Source: Deltaproteobacteria bacterium (GTDB taxonomy: Bacteria; Myxococcota; Myxococcia; Myxococcales; 40CM-4-68-19). Taken from it: 64,000 nucleotides of DNA. Position 1 is the stretch's first letter. The number at the start of each line of letters is the position of its first letter. Of this stretch, positions 33,850-42,900 are shown in pieces. The notes below the pieces were generated by a model that saw only the letters and a program-made list of their open reading frames with translations, was not told where the DNA came from and did no database searches. The position numbers were made by a program, and so were the translations under genes. The stretch covers positions 111,059-175,058 of the forward strand of contig VBKI01000058.1 of NCBI GenBank assembly GCA_005879535.1, given 5' to 3'.

Positions 33850-34773
33850 ATGTCATGCAAGGCCCTCCTCCTCGTTGGCTGTGCGGTCGCCAGCGCCGTC
33901 CTCGCGGGATGCAAGGGGTACAGAACGCAGGGATTCAAGGAGCCGATGAAGCTGGGGGGAAAAACGATCCCCGCCTCGGTGCTCACCGAGGGCGAACGCG
34001 CCTACGTTCTCCACTGCCGGGCCTGCCACGGCGACAAGGGCGACGGCAAGGGCCCCGCCGCGCTTGGAGTACGGCCTCCGCCACGCGATTTCACCCTCGG
34101 ATCCTTCAAGTTCGGCGCCGTCCCCGGCGGCACGCTGCCGAACGACGACGATCTGGTGCGCGTCGTCCGCTTCGGTCTGCACGGGACCGCGATGCGCGCA
34201 TGGGACGGGGTCCCCGAGAAGAACCTCCTCGCCATCATCCAGTATGTGAAGACCTTCTCGCCGCGGTGGAAGGACGAGGAGCCCGGCGAGCCAATCGTCC
34301 CGACGCCAGACCCTTGGCAGAACCAGGCAGCGGCCGTCGACCGGGGGCGGGCCGTGTACCACGGGGTGGCCCAGTGCCTCTCGTGCCACCCCTCGTTCGC
34401 TCCCAAGCGGTACATCTACGAAATCTCGAAGCAGCTCACGGGAAAGGGCAACACGCAGTTCCGCACGGACATGTACGGGTCCGAGCTGACGAAGAGCGAG
34501 TACGGGGTAAAGCTGCTCCCGCCCGACTTTTCGCGCACCGAGCTGCGCTCGGTACGGCCCGATCACCAGCTCGAAGACCTCTACCGCGTGATCGTGTCCG
34601 GCGTGGGCGGCACCGCGATGCCCACCTGGCGGGGCGCGCTGCCCGAGGAGGATCTCTGGGCGCTCGTCCACTTCGTCGACTCGCTCGTCAAACTGAAGGG
34701 GACGGATGCGCCACGCCGACTACGGGCGGATTGGCAGGCGAGCGACGCCACGTGGAACCCACCGCCGAATTGA
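33850..34773 (+). CDS. Dihaem cytochrome c lipoprotein
   Basis: This 307-aa protein has a lipobox (SAVLAGC, Cys21), so it is anchored by lipid. There are two haem c sites, CRACH (56-60) and CLSCH (176-180). Each is followed by a GTAM-type Met ligand (HGTAMRAW near 112 and GGTAMPTW near 260). It closes the oxidase operon and is probably the membrane-bound electron donor to CuA. It receives electrons from the Sox-like and sulfite pathways if these are linked; that link is inference. Confidence 0.9.
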   Translation: MSCKALLLVGCAVASAVLAGCKGYRTQGFKEPMKLGGKTIPASVLTEGERAYVLHCRACHGDKGDGKGPAALGVRPPPRDFTLGSFKFGAVPGGTLPNDDDLVRVVRFGLHGTAMRAWDGVPEKNLLAIIQYVKTFSPRWKDEEPGEPIVPTPDPWQNQAAAVDRGRAVYHGVAQCLSCHPSFAPKRYIYEISKQLTGKGNTQFRTDMYGSELTKSEYGVKLLPPDFSRTELRSVRPDHQLEDLYRVIVSGVGGTAMPTWRGALPEEDLWALVHFVDSLVKLKGTDAPRRLRADWQASDATWNPPPN

Positions 34774-34858
34774 CGTACCTCACGACGGGATCGGACGGCC
34801 GCTAGGGCCTGCCCAGATGTGAAACCTTCGTTCTGGTCGGGCATCCTTCTGGTTTGCG

Positions 34859-34876
34859 AGGTTGTACATACAACCT
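34859..34876. promoter_or_regulatory. 18-bp palindrome, candidate MarR operator
   Basis: AGGTTGTACATACAACCT is a perfect 8-base inverted repeat around a central CA. It lies 36 bases before the ATG of the lipoprotein gene, whose operon also encodes a MarR regulator at 36730. Palindromes of 16-20 bases with TTG/CAA arms are the usual MarR binding sites, so autorepression is likely. Confidence 0.6.
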
Positions 34877-34912
34877 AGTGTGGCCGGAGCGAGATCCGGC
34901 AGGAGACGCCCG

Positions 34913-36733
34913 ATGACTGTCGGGTCCGCAGCGCTTCTCGGCATTTCCCTCTTCGGTGCGGCATGCTCGACCGCGCACAGGCCTCCACCGCTGCTTGCCC
35001 AAAATCGCGAGCTGGGATCGTTCGCCCAGGCAGCCGCCTGGCCGAACGCGGAGCCACTGATCGCGATCATTGCCGCGCAGGAATTCGTCGCTGCGCGCCA
35101 CGAGCGGGACGGGTACGAGTACTTCCAGAAGCTGGCGCGTGAACAGCCGCATCGCCCCATCCTCCTTTCACTGGAAGGTCTTCTCCAGGCACGTTCCGCA
35201 GGACAGATCCCCCTGCTCAGCCGCGTCTCCTGGGTCGAGGACGCGATCCGCAAGCTCGACCGCGGAGCGAGCGCCGATCCCGGCGCCGGGCGTCTCTTGC
35301 GCGGCCTGGTCTTCGCCGATCTGCCCGAGCGCTTCGGCAAGGCAAAGCAGGCGGTGGCTGATTTGGAAGCATCGCTCGACATCCGCGAGAGCTTCCCCGG
35401 CGATCTCGATCGGGCGATCTACCGTGGATTGGCGCGGGCGTACCGTACCGAAGGCGAGGAAGGCCGTTCTCGAGAGATGCAGCAACGAGCGGGACTCCGT
35501 TCCCTCGAAGACGGCGAGGTCGCGAGCAACTTCTCCGTCGGATCCGAAGAGGGATTCCGATTCACGAATCCCAGGCTCGTGCGCGAGGCGGATGGCGTCT
35601 ATATCGCCGAAGGATTCGATTTCGGGAACATCGCCTTCCTCGTCGATGGGGCCGGGGTCATCGCCATCGACACGGGGACGACGGCGGAGACTGCCGCTGC
35701 CGCGAAGAAGGCGCTGCGCCAGGTGACGGACGCGCCGATCCGCTTCGTCGTCCTGACGCACTCCCACTGGGACCACGTCGGAGGCGTGGCTGCGATCCGC
35801 GAGCCCGGCACGGTCGTGATCGCGCGGGCGAATTCCGTAGACGAGCTGAAGCGGATGCGCAGCTCGCAGCGGACCTTCAGCTGGTTCTTCGGCAGCCGGG
35901 CCGTTCCCCTGGACATCCGCGTGGACCGGACCGTTTCGTCGAACGAATCGCTGCGGCTTGGAAATCTCGAGATTCAGCTCATTCCCGTCAGCGGTGGCGA
36001 GACGAGCGATGCGCTCTTCGTCCATCTTGCCCGGCAAGGGTTGCTTTTCGTCGGTGACGCCTTCATGCCTTACGTCGGGCCGCCCTTCCTCTCGGAAGGC
36101 TCGCCGGATGGGTATCTCGAAGCGCTCGCGAAGGTGCGCGCGCTCGCGCCGCGCAGGTTGATCCATGGGCATCCACCGCTGACGCGGTATTTCAACATGG
36201 AGGCCGCGCCAGGCCTGGAGACGGCGCTACGCGATCTTCATGATCGCTACCTTCCAGACGTTCTCCGCAGCCGCCCGATCGCGGACATCCTGCACGACAA
36301 TTACCTGCCGCTCTCGCTGCGCGAGACGCCGAAGGCGGTGCTGCCCTATCTGCTCGTTCGGGACCATTTCCTCGAGCGGCTCCATCAGCAGAACGCCGGC
36401 TACTGGCAGGCCGACGGCGAGGGAATGGAGTCCGTCACGCGCTCGGAGTGGGCCGCGTTGCTCGACGAGATGGGCCAGCGCAGCGAAGCTCCATTCGTGC
36501 GCGTCGTCGAAGACCTGCTGGGGCGCGGCGATGGGCCCCTGGGATTGAAGGTCGCCGAGATGGGGTTGCTTCGTCATCCCTCCAGCGAAAAACTCCAACG
36601 CGCGCGCACGAAAGCGCTCTCGATGCTCATCGAACGATACAGTCCGGTCGACCCGTTCCGGTTCATCATCTATTCGCAGTGGGCGAATGCCCCTCTGCCA
36701 CCGGTTGCCGGTCCGGCGGGGGAGGCGCGATGA
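34913..36733 (+). CDS. Metallo-beta-lactamase-fold lipoprotein, alkylsulfatase-like architecture
   Basis: This 606-aa protein has a lipobox (FGAACST, Cys18). Residues of about 30-190 are helical, perhaps TPR-like. The MBL domain covers about 195-420 with FLVDGAGVIAIDTGTT, THSHWDHVGG (metal-binding HxHxDH), LFVGDAFMP and LIHGHPPLT. The C-terminal part has the helical look of an alkylsulfatase dimerisation domain (AGYWQADGEGMES). The substrate may be a sulfate or phosphate ester, but this is inferred from architecture. Its stop overlaps the MarR start (ATGA), so regulator and enzyme are one operon. Confidence 0.8.
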   Translation: MTVGSAALLGISLFGAACSTAHRPPPLLAQNRELGSFAQAAAWPNAEPLIAIIAAQEFVAARHERDGYEYFQKLAREQPHRPILLSLEGLLQARSAGQIPLLSRVSWVEDAIRKLDRGASADPGAGRLLRGLVFADLPERFGKAKQAVADLEASLDIRESFPGDLDRAIYRGLARAYRTEGEEGRSREMQQRAGLRSLEDGEVASNFSVGSEEGFRFTNPRLVREADGVYIAEGFDFGNIAFLVDGAGVIAIDTGTTAETAAAAKKALRQVTDAPIRFVVLTHSHWDHVGGVAAIREPGTVVIARANSVDELKRMRSSQRTFSWFFGSRAVPLDIRVDRTVSSNESLRLGNLEIQLIPVSGGETSDALFVHLARQGLLFVGDAFMPYVGPPFLSEGSPDGYLEALAKVRALAPRRLIHGHPPLTRYFNMEAAPGLETALRDLHDRYLPDVLRSRPIADILHDNYLPLSLRETPKAVLPYLLVRDHFLERLHQQNAGYWQADGEGMESVTRSEWAALLDEMGQRSEAPFVRVVEDLLGRGDGPLGLKVAEMGLLRHPSSEKLQRARTKALSMLIERYSPVDPFRFIIYSQWANAPLPPVAGPAGEAR

Positions 36734-37689
36734 AGAAGGTGGATGCCGGGCAGATTGGGCGACTGATCGCGTCGGAGTGCCTGTCGGTGCGCGTCCGCCG
36801 TCTCGGGCGCGTGATCACCCGCATCTACGACGCGGCGCTCGCCCCTCATGGCGTCAGCGCGGCCCAGCTCAATCTGCTCTCCGCGATTGCGGCAACCGGC
36901 GGCGCGCGGGCGGTCGACCTCGCGCGCGTGCTCGAGGCGGAAAAGTCGACGCTCAGCCGCGACTTGAAAAGAATGGAGCAGATCGGCTGGGTGCGCGCCG
37001 GCCGCGCGGCTGGCAACGCTGGACGCCTGGTGACCCTCACGCCTGCGGGGTCGCGGCTGCTGCTCGAAGTACGTGAGGCCTGGGAGAAGGCGCAAGCGGC
37101 AGCGGAAGAGGAGCTGGGGAAGACGACCTTCGCCCAGCTCCGGAACGCGCTGCCGTCACCGTTGAAGGGTCCCGCCCGTCGGTCCGTCCGCGGCCAGGCG
37201 GCAAGCCCAGAGCACCGAAGCCGCGCCTTGCTCCACCGAGCGAGGCGCGCCGGGGCCGCCCATGTCCGTCCGCACCCATCCAGGGCAGGCGGCGTTCACG
37301 CGCGCGTTGGGAAGCTCGCCGGCAAACAGCCGCGTCAGCGCGTTCAACGCGGCTTTGCTCGGTCCATATCCTCCGGGTGGCCGCTCGCAGAGAGCGAGGA
37401 TGTCCTCGATCGTCAGCTGCGGATCCTGCAGCTTGTGCCGCAGCGGCTCGGCCTGGTTCGAGAGGCCGCCGAGCCCACTCGTCACCATCACGACCCGCGC
37501 GCCTTTCGCCAGCTTGCCGGCAAGCGCCCGGGTCAGCAGAAGCGGCCCGCGCACGTTCACCGCCCAGATGTCGCGGGGCGACCCGGTGTACACGCCTGCG
37601 TTGTTGACCAGAACGTCGATCGGCTCTTTCACGCGCGCCGCGAGTACCGCCGGCGGGCGCCTTGCCGGGATCGCGCACTGCAAGGATGA
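36730..37689 (+). CDS. MarR-family regulator with abnormal C-terminal read-through
   Basis: The first 140 or so residues are a good MarR protein: RRLGRVITRIYDAALAPHGV, QLNLLSAIAATGG, the recognition helix EAEKSTLSRDLKRMEQIGWV and wing NAGRLVTLTPAG. The open frame then runs on for about 175 Arg/Ala/His-rich residues. These are antisense to the SDR remnant and look non-native. The original stop near 37150 has probably been lost by mutation or frameshift. The protein is probably functional only if the tail is harmless or removed. It is coupled to the MBL lipoprotein gene. Confidence 0.75.
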   Translation: MKKVDAGQIGRLIASECLSVRVRRLGRVITRIYDAALAPHGVSAAQLNLLSAIAATGGARAVDLARVLEAEKSTLSRDLKRMEQIGWVRAGRAAGNAGRLVTLTPAGSRLLLEVREAWEKAQAAAEEELGKTTFAQLRNALPSPLKGPARRSVRGQAASPEHRSRALLHRARRAGAAHVRPHPSRAGGVHARVGKLAGKQPRQRVQRGFARSISSGWPLAESEDVLDRQLRILQLVPQRLGLVREAAEPTRHHHDPRAFRQLAGKRPGQQKRPAHVHRPDVAGRPGVHACVVDQNVDRLFHARREYRRRAPCRDRALQG

Positions 37690-37768
37690 CGTCGTGGTCC
37701 TTTGCGAGATCGCGAGCAACGGCGAGCCCGATCCCGCGAGATGCTCCGGTGACGAGAGCGGTCGGCAT
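37156..37768 (-). pseudogene. Broken short-chain dehydrogenase/reductase gene
   Basis: The start (MPTALVTGASRGIGLAVARD, then DHDVILAVRDPGKAP) is the NAD(P)-binding half of an SDR from the ATG at 37768. Near 37655-37665 the frame changes, and LAARVKEPIDVLVNNAGVYTG (in part), GYGPSKAALNALTRLFAGE and PGWVRTDMGG complete the enzyme to the stop at 37156. The segment normally linking them (about 15-20 residues with a conserved D-V) is missing. A small deletion with frameshift is therefore likely. The active-site Tyr/Lys (YGPSK) is still readable. Confidence 0.8.
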
Positions 37769-37863
37769 GACCCGATCGATGCCACGATGGCCGCTCCGTT
37801 GCCAGGCACGGTGCGAATCTGCAGCATCGGCTCGGGCATCAGTTTGCATCGCGAGGACGTGGC

Positions 37864-38703
37864 GTGGCACTCACCCTGGCCCTGCTGTCGGCCGTCTTCT
37901 ACGGAACCGCTGACTTCCTCGGCGGCTTCGCGGCACGTCGCGCGCCCACGCTCGCTGCGACTGTCTGGGCGCAGGGCATCGGCTTCGGCGTGGCGTTGCT
38001 CGCGCTGCCGATCTTTCCGGCTGCGTTGCCCTCCGCCGTCGAAGCGGCCTGGAGTATCGGCGCCGGCCTGACCGGTGGTCTCGGCGTCGCCATCCTCTAC
38101 TACGGGTTTGCCGTCGGGCGCGTCAGCGTGATCGCGCCCGTGACCGCCGTCTGCTCCATTGCCATTCCGGTCGTGGTGGCCTTCGGCCTCGGAGAGCGGC
38201 CGCGCCCCCTCGCCATCGCCGGCATCGCGGTGGCCATCGCGTCCGTGGCGCTGATCAGCCGCCATCAGGATGCCACTGGCGGAGGCGGTCGGCGCGATCG
38301 TTCGCTCGCCATCGGGCTCGCCTGCGGCGTGGTGATCGGCGCGTTCTTCGTCTGTCTCGCGCGCGCCGGTAGCGCCTCGGGGGTATGGCCGCTTCTGATC
38401 GCCCGGGCCGCGTCCACCGCGGCGCTCGCTGCGGCGGCAGGCATGGCCAAGGTTCCCATCGCCATTCCGCGCAGTGTGCTCCCTGTAGTCGTCGCCTGCG
38501 GCGTGATCGACATGGTGGCGAACGCGCTCTATCTCATCGCCGTCAGGGAGGGACCGCTCGGCCTCGTCGCGACGCTCGCGTCGCTCTATCCCGCCAGCAC
38601 CGTGCTGCTCGCCAGGGTGGTGTTCCGCGAGCGGTTGCAGCCGGTGCAGTCCGTCGGGTTCGCATGCGCGGCGGCCGCGATCGTGATGATCACGACCCGC
38701 TGA
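37864..38703 (+). CDS. EamA/DMT-family transporter
   Basis: This 279-aa protein starts with GTG behind GAGGA. It has ten hydrophobic helices arranged as two EamA repeats (ALLSAVFYGTADFLGGFAAR and LAIGLACGVVIGAFFVCLAR as repeat starts). The ends GRVSVIAPVTAVCSIAIPVV and GPLGLVATLASLYPASTVLL are also typical of the family. It is probably a metabolite exporter. Its 3' end overlaps the convergent gene at 38690 by 14 bases. Confidence 0.88.
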   Translation: MALTLALLSAVFYGTADFLGGFAARRAPTLAATVWAQGIGFGVALLALPIFPAALPSAVEAAWSIGAGLTGGLGVAILYYGFAVGRVSVIAPVTAVCSIAIPVVVAFGLGERPRPLAIAGIAVAIASVALISRHQDATGGGGRRDRSLAIGLACGVVIGAFFVCLARAGSASGVWPLLIARAASTAALAAAAGMAKVPIAIPRSVLPVVVACGVIDMVANALYLIAVREGPLGLVATLASLYPASTVLLARVVFRERLQPVQSVGFACAAAAIVMITTR

Positions 38704-39409
38704 CAAGGGAGAGCGCGCGCAAGACGGGGACGTTCTCGCGGATCTCCTCGGTCAGATGTGCGGCGATGATCCCGCGAGGCTGCGGCCGCGAGCGTCGCGG
38801 GCGCAACACGAGGTCCGCCGTGACGATCAGGTCGACGCGAAAGTCGTGGTCCGTCTCGGGCACTGCGCCGCGCAGGATCTGCAGCGGATGCACGGTCGTC
38901 GCGATGCGCGTGCGATCGTCGATGCAGCCCACCGTGCGGCAGAGGGCATACTCCAGATCGGAGTAGCCGCCGCCCTTGCCGAGGCGCGCGCCCGGGCGGG
39001 ACACGGCGACGGATCCGGCAACCACGAGATCGATGTGCGGCAGATCACGGGGATCGACGGGGCGGCCCGCTTTGGCGGCTCCTCCGATCGATGCCGCAGC
39101 ACGAAGATCGCGCAGGCGACGCGGGTCCAGCTCCCAGAAGCACCGCTCCTGCCGGAGGCGCGGCACGGCCATGTACACGATCTTGCCTTCACGCAGCGCG
39201 CGGAGCCGGACGTAGCGCTGCGGAGCATCGGGGTTGCACTTGATGGTCCGCGCGCTGCGCCACTCGTCGAGGCCGGCAAGACGATCCGCTGCCGCCGACG
39301 CCCCGACGAAGTTTGGAATCCGTCCGCGCGCTCCGGGGAACGCGGCTACGCGCCGCTCCTCCAGAAGCGACCAGATGCGATCGCGGATGGCCTGCTTGCG
39401 ATCGTCCAA
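38690..39409 (-). CDS. 5-formyltetrahydrofolate cyclo-ligase family protein
   Basis: This 239-aa protein has the MTHFS fold. The substrate/ATP-binding signature is GARLGKGGGYSDLEYAL (consensus R-x-G-x-G-G-G-Y-Y-D). KQAIRDRIWSLLEERRVAAFPG, at the start, and VDLIVTADLVLR, near the end, agree with the family. Classical members convert 5-formyl-THF to methenyl-THF with ATP. It is the last gene of a three-gene run behind the helicase-nuclease, with only 6-base gaps, an unusual place for a folate enzyme. Confidence 0.8.
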   Translation of the reverse strand: MDDRKQAIRDRIWSLLEERRVAAFPGARGRIPNFVGASAAADRLAGLDEWRSARTIKCNPDAPQRYVRLRALREGKIVYMAVPRLRQERCFWELDPRRLRDLRAAASIGGAAKAGRPVDPRDLPHIDLVVAGSVAVSRPGARLGKGGGYSDLEYALCRTVGCIDDRTRIATTVHPLQILRGAVPETDHDFRVDLIVTADLVLRPRRSRPQPRGIIAAHLTEEIRENVPVLRALSLVSGS

Positions 39410-39415
39410 GGGCCG

Positions 39416-39904
39416 TCACCGCCAGCGTCGAACCGCGAGCATCCACGGCTCGAGCAGATGGAAAGTGCTGCTCGCGCCGAACCGCACGTACAACCCCAGG
39501 ATGAGGCAGACGGCGAGGACGAACAACTCCATCTCCACCAGCGCCTTGGCAATCGAGATCCCGAGCAAGTCCCGCACGACGTATCCCCACGGCCCGGAGA
39601 GATGCCGACGCGCTTCCACGATGTCGGGAACGGTGCTCGTGAAGAACCGGATCACGTTGTAGGCGATGAGAACCCAGACGAGGGCGGATCCGAGCAGGCG
39701 CCCACCGAGCGGATTGCCCAGCCGGTGGACGCCGTACGCCGTTGCCGCCAGAAGGGCAAATTGGATGGCGGTGATGATCAAGCCGGTTTGCAGGCGTTCC
39801 CGCACCAACCGCCGGATGTAGTTGCGCACGAAATCGCGCGCGTACGTCCGCGCGCTGAAGGTTCCCGCGACGAAAAAGACCAGACGGGAGACCCAGGCCA
39901 GCAT
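39416..39904 (-). CDS. Small multi-spanning membrane protein of unknown function
   Basis: This 162-aa protein has basic amphipathic N-terminal sequence (RTYARDFVRNYIRRLVRERL) followed by three transmembrane helices (LIITAIQFALLAATAYGV, LLGSALVWVLIAYNVIRFF, VEMELFVLAVCLILGLYVRF). No family is recognised. It lies 6 bases after the helicase stop and 6 bases before the folate-ligase-like gene, so the three genes are surely on one transcript. Confidence 0.65.
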   Translation of the reverse strand: MLAWVSRLVFFVAGTFSARTYARDFVRNYIRRLVRERLQTGLIITAIQFALLAATAYGVHRLGNPLGGRLLGSALVWVLIAYNVIRFFTSTVPDIVEARRHLSGPWGYVVRDLLGISIAKALVEMELFVLAVCLILGLYVRFGASSTFHLLEPWMLAVRRWR

Positions 39905-39910
39905 TGCAGC

Positions 39911-42900
39911 CTATTTCCGGGCGGACGGCTTTCGCTTCTTCTTCGCTGCTCGCCCCGGTTTGCGCCCACGTTCCTGCACGCCGTTCCCGGCTCGCGCCAG
40001 CTGCGCCTTGGCGGCGCTCAGCCAGTGCTGCCGGTACTCTGCCGCGCGCCGGCCAAGCCGCTCGAGGACGTCCTTCCCGTTCTGTGGTGCCTCGGCGTTG
40101 CCGCTTTCAGGGCGGATCTTCAGCTCGCTCAATCTTGCGAGCACGGGTTTCATCGCCCTTTCGGGGTTCAGGAAGAACTCGCTGCCGCGCACGCGGAGGA
40201 AGCTCCAGCCGAGCCGCTCGAGGATGGCCTGCCTCGCCATGTCCTCGCGCAATTGCTCCTCCGCCGCCGGCTTGTCACCGTCGCACTCGATGGCCAGGCG
40301 GCGCCCTCCACCCTCGACGACCAGGTCGATGGTGTAGTACCCGACCCGCCAGTGCGGCAGCACGCGATAGCCGGCCTCGAAGAGGCGGTTGTGCACCTCG
40401 TGCTCGAGCGGCGTTTCCGAGGCGTCCTCGGATTGCTTCAGCAGGAGCCTGACCGCCTCCGGGTCCTCGGCGTGCTGGATCAGCCGGCGCCGCAGGTCCT
40501 TGGGTTTCAGGTCGGCCGGATCGAGCGAGTGGATCACCCACATCTGGTCTCGCGCCCGGCTCGCCGCGACGTTGAAACGCTGCTTGAACATCGGCTCGCT
40601 GCGCAGGCGGAGCGGACCGTCGGCGGCGCTGTCCACAACGGAGAGGAACATGACGTCCCGCTCGTCGCCCTGGAACTGCGCCGCGTTGCCGCACAGGACC
40701 CTGCGGGACTCGTACTCCGCCGGCGGCAGGTGATGCAGCAGGAGCCGCTCGATCTCCAGCGCCTGGTCGTCTCCCACCAGCGAGACCACCCCGAAGCTCT
40801 TGTTCTTGTACTCGGGCTGATCGATGGCGGCCCGGATCAGCGAGGCGATGGCCATCGCTTCCGCCTTGTTGGTCTCGTTCACCGAGCGGCCGCTTTCCAC
40901 CCGGAGCGCAATGATGTGCGGCTTCAAGGTGGCCTTGCTCGGGTCGCGCAGGGGGCGGATCCTGCCGCCGTAGCAGAGGTGGTTGCTGAACTCGATGATC
41001 TCCGGGACGCAACGGAAGTGCTCGGTGAGGCAGATGGCGCCTCCGCACGACTGCCGTGCAAGATCGTAGACGGAGATCTGGCCGTCGTAGAGCACCGAGT
41101 TGGGAATGTCTTCCAGATGCTCGTCGATGAGCTGCTGGACCACGGCGACGTCCTGGCCTACCGCCGACGGGCTCACCTGCTCGTGGTCTCCCACCACCAC
41201 CACCCGGCGCGCCATGTAGAAGGGGATCAGCGCCATCACGTCGGCCTGGCTCGCCTCGTCCGTGATCACGACGTCGAAGCGCGTGGTGGGCTCGAACGTT
41301 TCCACCGCTCGCGCCAGCGGCATGATCCACACCGGCACCGCCGAGCGGCACTCGGTCATCTTCTGGCTGGCCTCGACGATCAGGCGGGGAACGCGCTTGC
41401 CCATCCCCTTGCCGATCCGGCGCACCATGTCGAGCCATCCGACCAGTGCCTGCTGCTGCTGGGACGTGGTCCTCCGCACCTGCGCTCCCCACGCGCGGCG
41501 CTCGATCAGCTCGGCCGTCACTCTCCTCAGCTCTGGTCCGAGCCGGTCGATCTCCTTCTGCAGCGCCGGCAGCGAGACCTTCCCCCTGCGCTCCAGCTCG
41601 TCGTGCAGCTGCCGCCACAACCAGGCCGCATGAGCGTCTCCGGGAGCAGACGACTTGTCGTGCGGCGCACGGCGTTCCTGGACCGCCTGCGCCCAGACCG
41701 GCGCCACCGCCTGCAGGGCGGCGAGAAGCTCGCGCCGCGTCGCCGCCGTCTTCCGCTGGCCGTCGAGCGCTCCGAGCCGCTGGTGCGCCTCGCGATAGTC
41801 CTTCGCGTCCAGTCGCTCTGCGGCGCGCAACAGCTTCGCCAGCACCGGCGCCGGCGGTCCTTCCTGCGGCACCGTCAACGCGCCCCGAAGCTCCTGGAGC
41901 TGTCCGTCCACCTCGCTGAAGCGAGCCATGTCCTTGCGCGCCTGGAAGGCCTGCGGCAACTGGACGCTGACCATCTCCTTGAGCCGCTGCAGGTGTCCCT
42001 CGCCGCCTTGCTCCCCGAAAAACTCGCGCCAGAGAAACCCGCGCTCCTTGAGCTCGTTCTCGACCGGCTGCCATTCTTCGGCGTGCCAGGCGAGGCAGCG
42101 GCGGATCTCCTCCGCAAACTCGGGGGCACCCTCCTGGGGCTCCTCCGAGAGCGACGCCCAGCCGGGAGCGCCCTGCGGCACCATCTGTCGGTCCCACCGT
42201 CCCCCGAGATTGCGCCGCATGATCGCGAGCTGGATCTGTTCCCGCAACGCCTGGAAGTGAGCGGCGCTCTTCGGCTCGCCGGACGCAACCTTGTTCTCGC
42301 CGATGAAGCGCTTCCACGCCCCGTGCGTCAGCAGCGCCAGCTTGCCGACGCTCTTGTTCTTCTTGAAGTAGGCAAGAATCTCCTCCGCGACCTGCAGCTG
42401 CTCCTCGAGCGGGATGCTTGCGGAGAGAGCGGGAGCGTGGCGGAGGACGTTGTCTTTCGCGTTGGCCTTCTCTTCCATCAGCTGGTCGATCATCCCGACC
42501 AGCTCATCCCACTCGACCCGCTGCTTTCCCCCCTCGTTGCCGGCGGCGATCGCGGCCAGCTTCCAGCGCCGGTCCCCGTCGAGGACCTCGACCGCCTTCA
42601 CCGCCTTGGCGAGGAGCTTGTCCAGCGGCGCCGTAGCCGAACCATCCAGCGCCGTCTTCCACAGCTCCTTCCGATAGCTCCGGCTCGCCCTGGACAGATG
42701 AGCGTGCTCCTCCGCGACCTTGTCGAATTCTTCCGGGGAGAGCAGCGACTTCAGCTGCGGCAGCGGCCGCGCCAGCTCCGCCTCGTCTTCCCGGCTAAGC
42801 GCCTCGGTGCTCGCGTACAGCTCCGCGATCTCCGCCGCCGACAGCGGCAGCGGCGCGCCCGGCTGGATGGGAGCCGGAATCCAGGCGTGAGGCTGCGCCT

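Noticed and set aside
37156..38706. A 516-codon minus-strand frame combining unknown sequence with an SDR end.
   Set aside because: Its first two-thirds are antisense to the EamA transporter; only the SDR C-terminal part is real, and it was annotated as a pseudogene.
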